Shown in pieces: positions 11,180-13,092 of a stretch of DNA of 13,092 bases. Source of the DNA: UBA9547 sp044349205 (GTDB lineage Bacteria; Bacteroidota; Bacteroidia; Cytophagales; UBA9547); contig JBIKRJ010000050.1 in NCBI GenBank assembly GCA_044349205.1, positions 1 through 13,092 of the forward strand, written 5' to 3'. The notes under the pieces are model-generated. The model made no database searches and was not told the DNA's origin. It was given only the letters and a program-made list of their open reading frames with translations. Positions within the stretch are counted from its first letter, which is position 1; each line of letters opens with the position of its first letter. The translations under genes were made by a program, and so were the position numbers.

Positions 11180-12565
11180 ATGAAAAAACTCTTACTTTCC
11201 ACTTTTGGTGCACTTGCAATTGGTTTTCAAGCATTTGCACAACCTGTTGTGCCCAATACGTATGTACTTTATTCGGGTGACAAGAATACCGATTTTATCA
11301 ATGGTGACCCCTATAATTTTGATAATGGTCTTACAATTGTAGAAACTGGTACTACCGACAAGTTCTACAAAATGACAGGAACTACTGCTAGTTACTTTGT
11401 TGGTGGTGCAGGTACAGGTAGTTATGGAGCTACAGGCAATCCTACAATATCCTTCTCGGGTGACATTGATAATACCGACGTAGCTTTTACTGCCAACACA
11501 CAAGGCAAAGATTTGAAGTTGATCTTAGCTTTTGCCAATGCTGGAAAATCTCAAGTTTGGGGATATGAATTCACTATTCCTGCTTCCACCACTCCCACTG
11601 TCGTTAGTGCTCCCCTTAGCTCTTTCAAATTGAGAGATCCTAATTACAATTTTACAGGTGCCTCCATTAACGCCACACAACTTTCTACAATCAGCGAATT
11701 CGAATTTGGTTTAACGTATGTTTCTGATGGAGGGGCAGGCACTGCCGAGTTGGATTTCGATAACTTTTTGTTGGTTGAAACCCCTACAACTCCCGTGGCT
11801 GAATACGTTTTATATTCGGGTCAAAAAAATACTGACTTCATCAATGGCGACCCCTATAATTTCGATAATGGTCTTACAATTGTAGAAACTGGTACTAACG
11901 ATAAGTTTTACAAAATGACAGGTTCTACCACTGGATATTACGTGGGAGGTGGTGGAACTGGCAGCTTTGGTGCTACAGGTAACCCAACTATCAATTATTC
12001 AGGACAAGTTGCCAATACTACAGTAGCATTTACTGCTGTTACCCAAGGTAAAGAATTGAAACTTATAATTGTGTTTGGTAATTCAGGAAAGTCTAAAGTG
12101 TGGGGTTATGAATTTGTCATTCCTGCTTCTACCACTCCAACCGTGGTGTCTGCCCCACTTGGTTTATTTAAATTAAGGGATGCTAATTTCAGTTTCACAG
12201 GTTCAGTTATCAACGAGGTTGATTTGGCCAGTATAAGTGAGTTCGAATTTGGTTTGACCTATGTGTCAGACGGTGGCGTGGGTAGTGCTGAGCTTTACTT
12301 TGATAATTTTATGTTGGTTGATTCAAACCCAACTGGCATAAACAATTCAAACATTTCCAATACGTCTTTCCTAGTGTATCCCAACCCTTGCAACACAGGC
12401 ACGTTGAACTTGGGCGAGTCCGAAGTTTCGTATTCTATGAGCACTGCTACAGGTGTTGTGGTGAAGACAGGTGTTGGCAACAAAGTAGATGTATCAAACC
12501 TTGAAAAAGGCATGTATTTGATTTCAATTGGTAAAGGCAAAGTATCGAAAGTCATTTTGAACTAA
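11180..12565 (+). CDS. T9SS-exported protein with two 181-residue repeats
   Basis: A 461-residue secreted protein. The signal peptide is MKKLLLSTFGALAIGFQAFA, cleaved before Q21. Two tandem domains follow (residues 28-208 and 209-389) that align without gaps and are by eye close to 80% identical, so this is a fairly recent internal duplication. Each carries VLYSGxKNTDFINGDPYNFD, a Gly-rich loop (VGGxGTGSxGATGNP), VWGYEF.IPASTTPTVVSAP and a closing EFEFGLTYVSDGG...FDNF.LV. The WGYEF...FKLRD...ISEFEFGL...FDNF.L order recalls jelly-roll carbohydrate-binding domains (CBM11/CIA30-like), but I cannot assign a family or ligand. The last ~70 residues (YPNPCNTGTLNL ... VDVSNLEKGMYLISIGKG ... VILN) are a type A T9SS sorting domain. 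It is probably surface-anchored or secreted and has no catalytic signature. It has its own promoter and terminator. Confidence 0.9.
   Translation: MKKLLLSTFGALAIGFQAFAQPVVPNTYVLYSGDKNTDFINGDPYNFDNGLTIVETGTTDKFYKMTGTTASYFVGGAGTGSYGATGNPTISFSGDIDNTDVAFTANTQGKDLKLILAFANAGKSQVWGYEFTIPASTTPTVVSAPLSSFKLRDPNYNFTGASINATQLSTISEFEFGLTYVSDGGAGTAELDFDNFLLVETPTTPVAEYVLYSGQKNTDFINGDPYNFDNGLTIVETGTNDKFYKMTGSTTGYYVGGGGTGSFGATGNPTINYSGQVANTTVAFTAVTQGKELKLIIVFGNSGKSKVWGYEFVIPASTTPTVVSAPLGLFKLRDANFSFTGSVINEVDLASISEFEFGLTYVSDGGVGSAELYFDNFMLVDSNPTGINNSNISNTSFLVYPNPCNTGTLNLGESEVSYSMSTATGVVVKTGVGNKVDVSNLEKGMYLISIGKGKVSKVILN
11261..12346 (+). repeat. In-gene tandem duplication, 543 bp x 2
   Basis: Copy 1 is 11261-11803 and copy 2 is 11804-12346, an offset of exactly 543 bp (181 codons). 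Some stretches are nearly identical in DNA (11298-11353 against 11841-11896), while others differ at many third positions. The duplication is therefore not brand-new and has diverged under selection for protein sequence. Confidence 0.9.
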
Positions 12566-12583
12566 GCTTTATCATTCTCTTTC

Positions 12584-12619
12584 AAAAAGGTCTTCTCAGA
12601 AATGGGAAGGCCTTTTTTT
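12584..12619 (+). terminator. Terminator of the T9SS protein gene
   Basis: A 12-bp stem (12584-12595 with 12606-12617; AAAAAGGTCTTC against GAAGGCCTTTTT, with one G-U wobble), a 10-nt loop, and a T-run to 12619. It starts 19 bp after the stop at 12565 and separates this gene from radA. Confidence 0.88.
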
Positions 12620-12625
12620 CTTTTT

Positions 12626-12633
12626 TACCTTTG
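12626..12633 (+). promoter_or_regulatory. Putative -7 box for radA
   Basis: TACCTTTG matches TAnnTTTG exactly and ends only 4 bp before the radA ATG, just after the preceding terminator. If used, the transcript would begin at or next to the start codon. No -33 TTG at normal spacing, so support is weak. Confidence 0.3.
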
Positions 12634-12637
12634 ATTA

Positions 12638-13092
12638 ATGAAAACAAAAACCACTTTTTTTTGCCAGTCGTGCGGCATGCAGTCGCCAAAATGGCTTGGC
12701 AAATGCCCTTCTTGTGCCGAATGGAATACTTTTGTAGAGGAATTGTTGGCCAAAGAAAATACGAACCAGCCACAATACAAGGCTTCTACCTCCAAACAAA
12801 TTGCTTCCAAACCTAGGCACATCGCCGAGATTCAATACGACGAGCAACCACGTATTGCTACACACGATGGCGAACTTAACCGCTTGCTAGGTGGCGGCAT
12901 AGTGCCGGGTTCGCTCACGCTTTTGGGTGGTGAGCCAGGTATTGGCAAATCTACTTTGATGCTACAAGTGGCCATGCAATTGAAAGGCTTCAAGGTGTTG
13001 TATGTGACAGGAGAGGAGAGTCAGCAACAAGTGAAGATGCGCGCCGAAAGGTTGGGCGAAATTACGGCCGATTGTTACATTTTGACCGAAGT
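12638..13092 (+). CDS. radA: DNA repair protein RadA/Sms (3' end outside window)
   Basis: RecA-like ATPase and branch-migration helicase acting in homologous recombination and DNA repair. The first 151 codons are present and the frame is open to the last base. Visible: the N-terminal zinc finger C9-X2-C12-X10-C23-X2-C26 with the typical SPKWLGKCPSC...W, then GELNRLLGGGIVPGSLTLLGGEPGIGKST with Walker A (K104), and VTGEESQQQVKMRAERL. The RadA KNRFG motif and the LonP-like C-terminal domain must lie beyond the window (full length is about 450 residues in the family). The ATG at 12638 sits 8 codons before the first zinc-finger cysteine, as expected. Open frames on the opposite strand here are shadows. 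Confidence 0.95.
   Translation, partial: MKTKTTFFCQSCGMQSPKWLGKCPSCAEWNTFVEELLAKENTNQPQYKASTSKQIASKPRHIAEIQYDEQPRIATHDGELNRLLGGGIVPGSLTLLGGEPGIGKSTLMLQVAMQLKGFKVLYVTGEESQQQVKMRAERLGEITADCYILTE

Noticed and set aside
11261..12346. CRISPR-like or mobile repeat
   Set aside because: The repeat is an in-frame domain duplication inside one secreted protein; no spacer pattern or mobile gene is present.
12625..12865. Open frames on the - strand over the start of radA
   Set aside because: RadA on the + strand has full motif support; the antisense frames show no recognisable domain.

Overview
The window looks like a piece of chromosome from a Bacteroidota bacterium, probably of the Cytophagales type. 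The evidence is a secreted protein with a type IX secretion (T9SS, Por) C-terminal sorting domain, a 7TM-DISM sensor, a ribosomal protein S16 with a long C-terminal extension, promoter boxes that fit the Bacteroidota -7 consensus TAnnTTTG, and starts without clear Shine-Dalgarno sequences. I see no rRNA, tRNA, CRISPR array, complete insertion sequence or phage gene. Both edges cut genes: nth (endonuclease III) lacks its beginning and radA lacks its end.

Layout. Bases 1-2227 run on the + strand: nth (partial), rpsP with its own terminator, then an AT-rich spacer holding a duplicated GTTAAC/TTAACATT module, then a secreted protein that looks like a catalytically dead low-molecular-weight phosphatase. 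A perfect 38-nt palindrome (2244-2281) terminates that gene and the convergent fadN-type beta-oxidation fusion gene (2303-4705, - strand). A divergent + strand pair follows: a small membrane-anchored protein of unknown function (4860-5291) and, 15 bp on, a large sensor (5307-7178). From 7181 to 11054 all genes are on the - strand, read as mnmD, a lysine-rich histone-H1-tail-like protein, a HesB/IscA-like protein without its C-terminal cysteines, and uvrD/pcrA. The last part is again + strand: a T9SS-exported protein with two 181-residue repeats, a terminator, and the start of radA.

The most striking gene is 5307-7178. Its N-terminal half is a standard 7TM-DISM receptor (signal peptide, periplasmic DISMED2-like domain, seven membrane helices). 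After a long coiled coil it ends in a four-cysteine zinc ribbon plus helix-turn-helix of the kind found at the N-terminus of IS1595-family transposases, with no DDE nuclease domain. The simplest reading is a membrane-tethered, one-component transcription regulator whose DNA-binding module was taken from a transposase.

The housekeeping functions present are base-excision repair (nth), helicase repair (uvrD), recombination (radA), translation and tRNA modification (rpsP, mnmD), and fatty-acid oxidation (fadN). They are not one pathway. The parts that look locally linked are the small membrane gene plus 7TM sensor pair, and possibly the genes preceded by the recurring TTGTTAAC motif. Function calls rest on reading motifs by eye and on remembered family patterns; no database search was run.
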